Source of the DNA: a virus
Length of the DNA stretch: 30,857 nucleotides
Strand: one strand, 5' to 3'
Virus record (IMG/VR): IMGVR_UViG_3300034156_000040
Coordinates: 1-30,857 of that record
Shown: piece by piece, positions 1 through 8,700 of the stretch
Layout: each line of letters begins with the position of its first letter
How positions within the stretch are numbered: position 1 is the first letter of the stretch
Position numbers and translations under genes: made by a program
The notes under the pieces: model-generated
Told to the model about the DNA's origin: nothing
Databases searched by the model: none
What the model saw: only the letters and a program-made list of their open reading frames with translations

Positions 1-3000
1 TGGATTGCTGCGGTGTTTACCCCGTTTGCGGCCACAGTGCTGTCGATTCTGGTAGACAGGGCGCCGTCAGCGTTCGCCCGGGTTGTTACTTCCGAGCTGA
101 TCGCTGCCGCGATGTCGTTGCCTACCTTCACTTGCAGCGCCGTGACTGTTGCCGCGACCGCGCTGTCACCGTTGGCCCGCACTTGTTGTTCGGTTGCAAT
201 TGAAGCGTTCGTGGCGTCCGTCTTGACGACCATCTGGTCAATCCGGGTAGCCAAGGCACCGTCTGCACCAGCACGCACCGTTTGCTCGGTGGCGATTGCC
301 GCGTTGGTGGTGTCCGTCTTCACCTTCAGGCTGCTGATTTCACTGACGTTCGCGCTGTCAGCGTTCGCCCGGGCTGTTTGCTCGGTGACGATTGCAACGT
401 TAGTTGCGTCGGTTTTGGCCGTGATGCCCTGAATGCTGGTGGCCGTGGCGCTGTCCGCGGTAGCCCGGGCCGTCTGTTCAGCCACCAGAGCGGCGTCACT
501 GGTCTGGAAGCGAGCTTCGACCGACTGCATGGCCGTTGCGACTGCTTGGCGGTCGGTCACCAGAACCTGATTGATGTTGGTAATCTCGGCCGAAATATCG
601 CCGTCAATCGAGACCTTCAGCTTGTAGATGTCCTTGCGCATGTTCACGTTTTCATCGTCGCGCAGATAGGCTTCGATGTTGTTGCCGGCCCGGGCCGCGG
701 CAGCCAATGCTTCAGCTTCTTCGACACGCTCTGGCAAACCGTCGGTGATTTCATTCACCCGGCCAAGAACCTCTTCCACCAGACCGTCAAGGTTGTGGCT
801 GATGTCGTCGATGGTTTTGGACAGCTCTTCATCCAAGTCCGTGCGGGCGATGAAGCCGGCTTGAGCAGACGTGCCCGCTGTCGAGTTGAACGCCGAGCGC
901 ATGTTGCGCTTGTTCACCGTGCGAACCCAATACCAGTATTTCATCAGGGTTGGAATGCCCGAACGGGTGTAGGCGTTGCCCGGTGTGCGGTCGAGGTAAT
1001 AGGCCGTGTCGACGTTATCAACGGTGTTCTCGAAGATTTCCACGAAGTCGAAGTCAACTACCTGCGCGTTGATCCACGCCAAGTTCACCTGCCGGAAGTC
1101 ACCGACTGCGGTCAGGTTGGTAGGTGGGGCCGGTGGGTTCGCTGTGCCGAGGGCAACGTAGGTGCCCACAAGCTCGCTAGAGAGCTTTCCGGTGACAGCT
1201 TGACCCACGACCTTGAAGTCATAAATCTCGCCGCCCTGCACGTTCAGAACCTCGAAGGAAGCCTTGTTGGTCATCGTCTGCTGCCAACCGCCGACGCTCA
1301 CGCCATTGGTCATGCGCCACGACACGAAGTAGTTCGGCGATTTGCCTACCCACGACACGTCCAGACGCGAACCCAGTTGACCCGGGGCGATCAGGTAGGT
1401 TACCTCTTCCACCTTCAGCGACTCAGGCGTGGAGAACGTCGGGTCGATCAAGGTTGTTGGCAGCGATTCGAGTTGCAGACCCTGTTCGATGGAGCCGAAC
1501 TTGCTCGGGTTGTGGTCTACCACGCTGATCATGAACTGGTTTGGCTTGTCGGACTGCGAAATGCCAACCACACGGCCAAGCTGCGGCACAAGGGTTGGCT
1601 CGATCAAAATCCAGACCGTGTTCGACAGCGGCACGGTGCTGAGCTGGCTGGTGAAGGTGATCGTGGTGATGCCCGGGCCAACCTGAACGACCTGCTTCTC
1701 TTCGAACTTACCGTCTGGCATGCGAACGGCAATGATCGAACCGGCTGTGATGTCGGTGGCCTTGTCCAGCGTGCAGCCGGTGCGGGAAGCGGCGAGCAGA
1801 CGACCGCCGTTGCGCTTGCCGGCTTTCCACTGGTCGCTGATCTTGACGATGTCACCCGGCATCACGACCAGACCGTCCAGACCAACTTCAAAGTTGGTGA
1901 TGTTGGTCTCGACCTTCTCGGTGTAGAGAATCCACAGGCCCACGCGGTGCGCTTGTGCCCGGGAGGTGCAGCCGAACGCAATGGTGTCCAGACGCTTATA
2001 GCCGATGTCTTGGATCAGGTCGGCGTCTTCGACGTATTCGATCTTTTGCTTGTATTGGTCTTCCGGGTCATTCCACTGAACGTGAACAACGCTGTGCCGG
2101 TCTTTGCGGGCAGAGCCGGCGCGGTTGAACATCCCGTCGACAACGTTGGCATTGTTGAACAGGTAAACCGGGTCAGTCGGCGAATCCTGAGTGACCTGAA
2201 CCATGCCGCCCGACCAGTAGCTCATGCCACGGAATGTCGAGCAGATGTCCGAGATTACCTTGTAGGCGTCGTTGCGGCTGGCGATGCTGGTGTTGATCGA
2301 GAAGCGAGGTTCCAGACCGCCGAAGCCGTTGCTCAACATGCCGTCGCAGTAGCGGCCAATTTGGTAGAGCTTGGCGATGTTGATGTTCGATGGCTTGACG
2401 AATTCGCCCAGACCATAGCGACGGTTGGTCAGGAGGTCGTAAAGAACCCACGCCGGGTTGTTGCTGAAGCCAATCGCGAACGAGCCATTCCACACACCGT
2501 CATAGGCGCGTGTCTCTGGGTCGTAGTTGGACGGGATGCGGATCAGCAGGCCGTCGATCAGGTATGACCGGGACGGCAGCGACGTAAACTGTTCGGAGTT
2601 CACCCGCACGCCGCACATAACCGAGTTCGGGTATGTCAGTTGGCTGTTCACAATCTCGTAGTAGGAATCGAGGTAGGTGTCGTTCGCCACATACGAGTTG
2701 AGGGAGTCGGCGGTTAGACGACTCACGCGGATGCGGTAGCTGCTACCCGGCTTCGGGAGCGGGATCAGGTGTTCGCGCTGATACTTGGAGCGCGACTTGT
2801 CGTTGATGGTCACCACGTTCGAGTCGGTGCCAGAAACCACGACAGGCATGAACGGGCCACCGCTCACCGACATGGTGAAGCCGTATTGCACAGTCGTGCC
2901 GCTGACGTCGCCGCTTTTCGAATCCTGCGAGGACAGGGCCGGCATGTTCATGATGATTCGCACCGCGTCGGCGTCAGAGTCGGCGATGGTGATTGTCTGC

Positions 3001-3338
3001 GGGGTGGACTGCTTGACCTGAACGCCCACGTTGTATGGCGTGGACACATCAGGGAAGCCAGTCATCACGGCGTTGTCTTGGCGCCCGTCACGGAATTGCC
3101 AATCGAAACCCTCGTAGTTGTAGCTGTTATCCGGGTTCGTCAGCGGCGTGCCGTCGAGGAAGATGCCACTGGAGCCGCCGACAAGCCCCTTCACTTGCCC
3201 TTCGCAGAGCAGGTCGAGGATTGCCAGCAGAGCTTTCGACTGCACCGTGTCTGGAGCAATTACGGGCGCCTTGGCTCCCTTATCCTTGCTGCCGCCACCA
3301 GAGCCTAAAACTGTTCTTGAAAAAGGTGCTTCGATCAT
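1..3338 (-). CDS. J: Tail tip / host-specificity protein, lambda J-like (partial, C-terminus beyond window)
   Basis: The reading frame is open from an ATG at 3338 down to base 1, giving at least 1112 residues; the C-terminus lies outside the window. Lambda J-type proteins form the central tail tip and bind the host receptor. The N-terminus has a Gly/Ser/Lys-rich start followed by the family's typical opening, with motifs such as KALLAILDLLCEGQVKGLV and IFLDGTPL. Fibronectin-like stretches (for example NPPAPPTNLTAVGDFRQVNLAW) come near residue 730-760. The last ~150 visible residues are a repeated, probably coiled-coil stalk (see the repeat entry). The start sits 4 bases after the I stop codon and has a poor Shine-Dalgarno site, so it is probably translated by coupling to I. 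Its position as last gene after M, L, K and I is the lambda order. Identity as J is secure; the receptor is unknown. Confidence 0.93.
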   Translation of the reverse strand, partial: MIEAPFSRTVLGSGGGSKDKGAKAPVIAPDTVQSKALLAILDLLCEGQVKGLVGGSSGIFLDGTPLTNPDNSYNYEGFDWQFRDGRQDNAVMTGFPDVSTPYNVGVQVKQSTPQTITIADSDADAVRIIMNMPALSSQDSKSGDVSGTTVQYGFTMSVSGGPFMPVVVSGTDSNVVTINDKSRSKYQREHLIPLPKPGSSYRIRVSRLTADSLNSYVANDTYLDSYYEIVNSQLTYPNSVMCGVRVNSEQFTSLPSRSYLIDGLLIRIPSNYDPETRAYDGVWNGSFAIGFSNNPAWVLYDLLTNRRYGLGEFVKPSNINIAKLYQIGRYCDGMLSNGFGGLEPRFSINTSIASRNDAYKVISDICSTFRGMSYWSGGMVQVTQDSPTDPVYLFNNANVVDGMFNRAGSARKDRHSVVHVQWNDPEDQYKQKIEYVEDADLIQDIGYKRLDTIAFGCTSRAQAHRVGLWILYTEKVETNITNFEVGLDGLVVMPGDIVKISDQWKAGKRNGGRLLAASRTGCTLDKATDITAGSIIAVRMPDGKFEEKQVVQVGPGITTITFTSQLSTVPLSNTVWILIEPTLVPQLGRVVGISQSDKPNQFMISVVDHNPSKFGSIEQGLQLESLPTTLIDPTFSTPESLKVEEVTYLIAPGQLGSRLDVSWVGKSPNYFVSWRMTNGVSVGGWQQTMTNKASFEVLNVQGGEIYDFKVVGQAVTGKLSSELVGTYVALGTANPPAPPTNLTAVGDFRQVNLAWINAQVVDFDFVEIFENTVDNVDTAYYLDRTPGNAYTRSGIPTLMKYWYWVRTVNKRNMRSAFNSTAGTSAQAGFIARTDLDEELSKTIDDISHNLDGLVEEVLGRVNEITDGLPERVEEAEALAAAARAGNNIEAYLRDDENVNMRKDIYKLKVSIDGDISAEITNINQVLVTDRQAVATAMQSVEARFQTSDAALVAEQTARATADSATATSIQGITAKTDATNVAIVTEQTARANADSANVSEISSLKVKTDTTNAAIATEQTVRAGADGALATRIDQMVVKTDATNASIATEQQVRANGDSAVAATVTALQVKVGNDIAAAISSEVTTRANADGALSTRIDSTVAANGVNTAAI
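61..497 (-). repeat. 96-bp periodic repeat array inside the tail tip gene
   Basis: Five copies of a block encoding the pattern (I/L/V)-x-x-E-(Q/V)-x-x-R-A-x-x-D are visible. On the plus strand they begin with GCGCTGTC or GC(A/G)CCGTC at about 448, 352, 256, 160 and 61. The first four are spaced exactly 96 bases (32 codons), the last 99. Between the blocks the peptide reads roughly K-T-D-x-T-N-x-x-I, again once per unit. The units are diverged, so this is an old duplication or a selected structural period, most likely a trimeric coiled-coil stalk of the tip fibre. More copies may lie beyond base 1. Confidence 0.8.
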
Positions 3339-3342
3339 TGGA

Positions 3343-3924
3343 TTAGCCCATTAGTTGGTCGATGGTGACCGAAGCGCTCACAGCTTGGCTGCCTACCAGA
3401 CAGCGGCCGTAAACGAGCGGAACAGGAACGCCTTGGGCGGTCGTGTTCACCGGCCCGTTGAAATAGTAGGAAGTGCCGTCGTCTGACGTGTTGTTCTGCT
3501 TCTTGGGGCGCGGGGAAAGCAGCTCGATCAGACCGCCGAGCATCAGGCTCACACCCATCGACCAGAAGAACGGAGCGGCTGGGCCGGCGAAGAAGCCAAT
3601 CACGATCAGAACGGCACCCACGACCATGCGGGCGGCAGCCGAGGAACCGCTCACTACTGGAGTGAAGCGGATGCTCACCGGCTGTTCGTCGCGCTGGAGT
3701 TGGTAGGTGGAATCATCGACGCGATGCTTCTTGCCGTGCCGGTCGGTGATGGTCACGCGGTAGCAGGAGAACTTGTCTGCGTTGTTGCGAATCCAGCCCT
3801 GAATGCCGGGTTGGTTCGCTTCAATCAGAGCAAGGGCTTGAATGGGAGTGGTAACCGCGAGGTTCCACTCCTTGCCAAAGGCTTTGCCCAGCGGGCCGTC
3901 AAGAATTACCTTCGTTAGTGCCAT
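3343..3924 (-). CDS. I: Tail assembly protein, lambda I-like
   Basis: 193 residues. In lambda-type phages I is needed for tail tip assembly around J, but is not clearly retained in the mature tail. The N-terminal ~85 residues form a ubiquitin-like domain region starting TKVILDGPLGKAFGKEW. A long hydrophobic, Gly-rich segment follows at about residues 97-135, as in the family, then a C-terminal part containing the typical PVPLVYGRCLVGSQ. A good ribosome site (GAGG six bases before the ATG) supports the start at 3924, which overlaps the end of the K gene by 26 bases. Gene order K-I-J confirms the call. Confidence 0.88.
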   Translation of the reverse strand: MALTKVILDGPLGKAFGKEWNLAVTTPIQALALIEANQPGIQGWIRNNADKFSCYRVTITDRHGKKHRVDDSTYQLQRDEQPVSIRFTPVVSGSSAAARMVVGAVLIVIGFFAGPAAPFFWSMGVSLMLGGLIELLSPRPKKQNNTSDDGTSYYFNGPVNTTAQGVPVPLVYGRCLVGSQAVSASVTIDQLMG

Positions 3925-4675
3925 GTTTGACCTCGGGGTGTCTGAGCGTTGCGACAGTGTGCTTCAGCCAATATCCCCCGTAGATCGAGCGACTTGACAA
4001 TCTGTCTTCACAATGGTGAAGGATCATATCGTCGCCAATGTAAATTGCAACATGGTTGGCGACTTTGCCGCCCGTTTGAATCAGAAACACGTCACCGGGC
4101 TTTGGATTGACATCATACACTTTATCGAAGCCAAGTTTCTCGTAGGTCTGTTCGATCACTGGCACGTTGACTTCCCAGAACCGGGTGTCACGGCATTCGC
4201 GGCATACGGCCAAGTCGATCCCGTATTCGCCCTTGTAGTAATCGCGCAGCAGCGAGTAGCAGTCCACCAGACCGTAATGGTATGGGCGCCCGAGGTATTC
4301 GAGCTTGAAGCCTTCCGGCTCCAGCAACAGCGTTTCGCCAAAGAGGAAGCCTTCCTCGTCCGACTTGGTGATTGCGTTGATGAACCACGGCAGGCCCAAG
4401 TTCTCGCACTCCACGCGGTCGAACAGCGACGGTTCGTTCGTCTTGTCCGGGTGCGTGTGCCAGACGGCGATGATTTCGCCGATGTCCGAGCAACGCTGGT
4501 ATTCCGCATCACTGATACGGAAGTCTGACAGCGGGTCTTTGGCGCTGTTCTCGCACGGCACGAAGCTCTGTTTCTTGCCAGCCTTCACAACGTAGCCGCA
4601 CGCTTCCTGCGGGTAGCGCAGCTCGGCTTCTTCTTGGAACGCTTTCAGCAGCGCCGCCGTTGGTTTAGTTGTCAT
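3899..4675 (-). CDS. K: Tail tip assembly protein with JAMM and NlpC/P60 domains, lambda K-like
   Basis: 258 residues using the ATG at 4675. That start has GGGAG nine bases upstream and overlaps the L stop by 11 bases; the open frame continues upstream to 4723, but that would run 59 bases into L. Residues ~5-125 form a JAB1/MPN (JAMM) metalloprotease domain, with Glu24 and the zinc motif H73-x-H75-P followed by S83-x-x-D86. Residues ~130-245 form an NlpC/P60 cysteine peptidase domain, with nucleophile candidate C139 (context LVDCYSLLRDYY) and histidines H208 and H220 in the NHVAIYIGD region. In lambda K the NlpC half is linked to tail assembly and may cut peptidoglycan on entry. Both domains keep their catalytic residues here. 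Confidence 0.93.
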   Translation of the reverse strand: MTTKPTAALLKAFQEEAELRYPQEACGYVVKAGKKQSFVPCENSAKDPLSDFRISDAEYQRCSDIGEIIAVWHTHPDKTNEPSLFDRVECENLGLPWFINAITKSDEEGFLFGETLLLEPEGFKLEYLGRPYHYGLVDCYSLLRDYYKGEYGIDLAVCRECRDTRFWEVNVPVIEQTYEKLGFDKVYDVNPKPGDVFLIQTGGKVANHVAIYIGDDMILHHCEDRLSSRSIYGGYWLKHTVATLRHPEVKHGTNEGNS

Positions 4676-5360
4676 ATTTTGTCGCTCCCGGGAATCCACC
4701 AAACGGTAGAGGGTTCTTGCCAAAGCGAACCTTACAGCTCGAAAGACGCTTGGCGCATGAGTCGTTGATCGGCGTTGTCGGCAGGTCGTTACGGTCGAAC
4801 GACGGGCCGGTGTAGCCGCATTCAGCGCTACGGTAACGCCAAGAGCATGCCGACTTCAACACCTGACGGTAGGGAAGCTGGATGCCCATCAGGTCGAACA
4901 CGGATGCGAGTTCGAATTCCAAGGAGTAGCGGTTCTCGCTGATCTTCTGGTCAATGAACCACGAATCATCGTCCGCGTGCTGGGTTGGGTCAGCGTCAGG
5001 GTTCACCCCGCCCGGGAAGTTCACCGCGTCGAGGAAACGAGCGAAGGTGCGCTTGCGAATGACCATGCAGCCAAGAAGGTCGTCGTTTGCGGCAACCTCC
5101 CCGCTGAACATGCCGTTCGTGTTGGCTACCCTGAGCTTAGGGCGCGGCAAAGCGCCCTGAGTCGTCATGTCGAAGCCTTCGCACTCAATCGGCCAGGGTT
5201 GGTAGGTTTGACCCTGCCAGACGACCGGCTGCTTCAGTTCGTTGGTTCCGGCGTGAAAGTAGAGAATCCCGCCGCTGTTAGTGGTGCTCATGTCCAGCAC
5301 GAACAGCTCAATGAGAGCTGTAGGTGACAGGGACTGGATTTCCTCGCTGAACTTACTCAT
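4665..5360 (-). CDS. L: Minor tail protein with Fe-S cluster, lambda L-like
   Basis: 231 residues. L-type proteins form part of the hub between tail tube and tip. The C-terminal domain carries four cysteines, C172, C181, C202 and C209, spaced 9, 21 and 7. As I recall lambda L, whose C-terminal domain binds an iron-sulfur cluster, its spacing is 9, 23 and 7, so cluster binding here is a well-grounded inference. The start ATG at 5360 overlaps the M stop codon in ATGA, so the two are translationally coupled. N-terminal motifs such as ALIELFVLDM and the stretch WQGQTYQPWPIECEGF are typical of the family. Confidence 0.92.
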   Translation of the reverse strand: MSKFSEEIQSLSPTALIELFVLDMSTTNSGGILYFHAGTNELKQPVVWQGQTYQPWPIECEGFDMTTQGALPRPKLRVANTNGMFSGEVAANDDLLGCMVIRKRTFARFLDAVNFPGGVNPDADPTQHADDDSWFIDQKISENRYSLEFELASVFDLMGIQLPYRQVLKSACSWRYRSAECGYTGPSFDRNDLPTTPINDSCAKRLSSCKVRFGKNPLPFGGFPGATKYDN

Positions 5361-5698
5361 TGCTCGAATACCTCGTCGAACTGGGTGCTTACGGTGACTT
5401 CACCCCGGTCAGACTTGGTAGTCCATTTCCGGGCGACGTAGAAGCTCGTTTCGCCCAGCGGGTTTGTCCAAATGAACGATTCAACGCCCCGTCGCGCTCT
5501 CAGGAAGTTTCGAATCGCCAAGCCTTCACCAGCGTTGCGGCCTTTGGTGAAGACCACACGCCAGCTCTGGTGAATCACGTTCAACGTGTCGGAGGTGCGG
5601 GCTTCATACCCGTCACCGAATTTCGTCACATTGACACTTGGTTCCTCGGAGTTTTCACTCGCGACATCCGGGAACCAAGTGAATGTTTGTCTCGCCAT
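5357..5698 (-). CDS. M: Minor tail protein, lambda M-like
   Basis: 113 residues, the normal length for phage minor tail protein M. Family features include the opening FTWFPD, the central FGDGYEAR and the C-terminal region FIWTNPLGE. M joins the tape-measure end to the tip proteins L and J in lambda-like tails. GAGG lies six bases before the ATG at 5698; the tape measure gene stops ten bases upstream, and the end overlaps L by four bases. Confidence 0.92.
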   Translation of the reverse strand: MARQTFTWFPDVASENSEEPSVNVTKFGDGYEARTSDTLNVIHQSWRVVFTKGRNAGEGLAIRNFLRARRGVESFIWTNPLGETSFYVARKWTTKSDRGEVTVSTQFDEVFEQ

Positions 5699-5708
5699 TG
5701 CTCACCTC

Positions 5709-8700
5709 TTACTTGCGTTTGTCCAGCAGGCCGTTAGGGCGGGTTTCAGTCAGCAGAACTTCACGAACCACAGACTTGATGCGGCTTGCCAGTTCGCGAC
5801 CTTGTTGGGCATCGCCTTCGCCGGACTCGGCCTGAGCTTCGCCGCCTTCCTTGGTGATGTTGATCGTGATGATAACCGCACCACCGCCACCGGCACCAGC
5901 CGCTTGACCTGCACCCGGACCTTGACCGCTGAAGCTGACCGGGATGCTCTTGCCGTCTGGCAGAGGCACATAGGCTTCGTTCATGCGGCCTTCACCGAAC
6001 AGGGCCAGTTGCGGGCTGTTTGCCACACCACCGTTGGCGTAAGCGTTCAATGGCAGCTTACCCATCGACGACATAATGCCGCCCATTGCAAATACAGAGC
6101 TTGGGCCGACTGCCGTTTGACCGAGACCCATGCCGACGCCCGCGCCGCTGGTTGCCCCAGAAGCCGCTGTAGCGGCGCCACCGTAGCTACCACCGTATGC
6201 AGCAATACCCGCTTGCGCGAGACCGCCCAGCAGGCTCATGGTTGTGCTGCCGCCAGAAGTAGCAGACATCGCCATCAGTGCAGCGGTCGCGGCTTCGACG
6301 GCCAGAGTGAACATCCCGGTCGAGGTCGTCGCGTTCATTTCGGCGGTGCCGCTGATTGCCGATTGCGTGGCGGTTTTCACCAGACCGTCAGTTGCCGCTT
6401 TGGCACCGTCAGTTGCCAGACCCTTCACGGCGTCAGTGGTGACGTCGGTCATTGCTGCCAGCTTGTCGAGACCGAAGTATTTGGCCGCTTCGTTGATGCC
6501 GCCCTTCACAGCGTTGCCAGCGGCGGTGAAGCCGTTGCCGATGGAACCCATGATGCCGCCAGCCGCGTTACCCGCTGCACCAGTCGCTGCGCCGCCCACT
6601 GCACCGCCAGCGGCTGGGGCCGCTTTGGTGCTGAGCGCGTTTTGCAACCAGCCGGTCAAGCTATCGAGCGCGCCAGACATTGGTTTAGCCAACGCTTCCT
6701 TGAGCTTCATATCCAGAATGTCTTTCAGCATCCCGGCGACGAACTCTTTCACGTTCACCGAACCGCCAGTCAACCAAGTAGACAACTGGCTGACGAAGCC
6801 TTCGCCCCATTTGGCACCCACCTCGTCGATCTTGTCGAACGAGTTTTCCCAGTCGATTTGCATCTTCTCGATGGCGCCGCGCATTGCGTAGGAGCGGGCA
6901 TTCGCCTGAACCTTGACGTGCTCGGTGTAGTCGGTTTCGGCACGGGTGCGAGCGTCGTTAAACTCTTGCTCCAGTGTGCCGATTTTCGCTACGCGATCCC
7001 CTTCGCTCAGACCCAGCGCTTCCACACCGGCAACAGCCTTCTGGTAGCTCTCGGACATCGTTTGCAGACGGGCGTTGTAAGTTTCCAAGTCCTTCTGTGC
7101 TTTGGTGTCGAACTGGTCACCTACACGCTTCCGGGTGTTCGGCTCCATGCTGTTCTGGGTTTCGCGGTCACCCTCTTTGAAGTCCGCGCTGAAGTTCACC
7201 AAGTCGGCCCGGGCACGCTCAAACAGCGCCTCGTTCTTCTTGACGTTCCATGCGTCGAACTCTTTGGTGCCGTTCTTCAGGCGTTCTTCGGCACGCGCCA
7301 GCTCACGAACCAGACCTGTCATTTCACGGGTCTGCTTGGAGGTGTCGTTGGTGCCGCGCTCCATTGCGGTGTTGCTGTCCTCACGGGCAGCGGCAACACG
7401 TTGGTTTGCGAACTCCAGCGCCTTCAGTTGCTCTTCTTGTTGCAGCATTGCGGCGCGAGTGCTTACCCATTCGTCAACGCTACCGGCAGCACCAGACGCT
7501 TTCCAATCCAGACCGCCGTTTGCACCCTTGAATGGGCGTTTGTTGGCGTCGTGGTCCGGGTCGAAGTCGCCGGCCTTCCACTTCTCGAAGAACTCAGTGC
7601 GAGCCTGTTCCAGCAGATCGTCAGCGCGCCCGGTAATCTGCGCGGTGATTTTCATGGCTGTGACTTCTTGCTTGCTGGTCACGTCGGCGAGCGAGCGAGC
7701 GAACTGGTCACGCGGGGCGCGAGGTTCTTTCTTGCCCGGTGCGTCCGGCAGAGCAAATGGAGTGCCGGACATGTCGATAGCGGCTTTCGGGTTTTCGTGC
7801 GAGTAGCCGTTGCCCGCAATCAGGTCAGCGTCAGGGCCACCGAACAGGCTGGCGACGTTCTTGTCCTTCTTGACGCCCAAGCGGCCTTCGCGCTCTTCTT
7901 GGCGTTTGCGACGTTTGCGCAGACGGTTGAACCGGGAATCCTCGGCCGCATCTTCGCCCTGCGCGATCCGCAGATTCATGTCGCCTTCAGCGTTGGAATC
8001 ATCGGTGATACGCACAGCGTTGCGGACGTGAACGAAAGCCGTCTTGAACTTCAGAACCAGCTTGTTCAGCCAGTGATCCATCCACTCGCCGATTTTCGCG
8101 AAGCCGACCTGCCAGTCCAAGAACAGAGTGGTCAAGTCCCACGCGAGCAGCAGCCAGCCGACATACGGGATCATGCGCAGGAAGGCTTTACCGACGACTG
8201 CGGCCATCAGGGTTGCCGACACGCCAACGCCAAACATACGAGCGCCCAGACCCACCAGAGTGCCAGCGAACGTCGATACGGTGCCCATTGTTGCAGCCAG
8301 AACGGCGCGCATGCCGGTAGCACCTGCGGCCATAGCCCCAAAGCGAGCTGCAAGCGTGGTAGAAGCGCTTAGAATCGGCCCGCTCATAAGCGTAGCTAAA
8401 CCGCTCAAAGTGCCCCGTAGCAGCACTAGGGGAGACATAGCGAGGGACGACAACATGCCGAACGCACGACTGAGCAAACCGACCTTACCGGCAGTCTCGC
8501 CAGCGGCGAGTGCAGAGCCACGGATCAGGGAGGTTAGACCGCCCACCAGACCGAACATTTTCGCCGCGCCGGCCAGTGTCAGCACCAGACCACCGACAGC
8601 GCCACCGATCATCGTGAACTGAGCGACCATCGGGTTTTTCTGACCGAAGTCCTGCATCTTGTTTACGATCTTGGTGATCCAATTGAAGAAGCTGGTCAGC

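Noticed and set aside
282-2567. Long plus-strand open frame of 761 codons opposite the tail tip gene
   Set aside because: It is an antisense shadow of J; composition is Val/Arg/His-heavy with no family motif, and J is certain.
4676-4723. Upstream-extended start for the K gene
   Set aside because: It would run 59 bases into L and lacks a ribosome site, whereas 4675 has GGGAG.
5586-8372. 928-codon plus-strand open frame opposite the tape measure
   Set aside because: Low-complexity shadow of a biased-codon gene, no ribosome site or recognisable domain.
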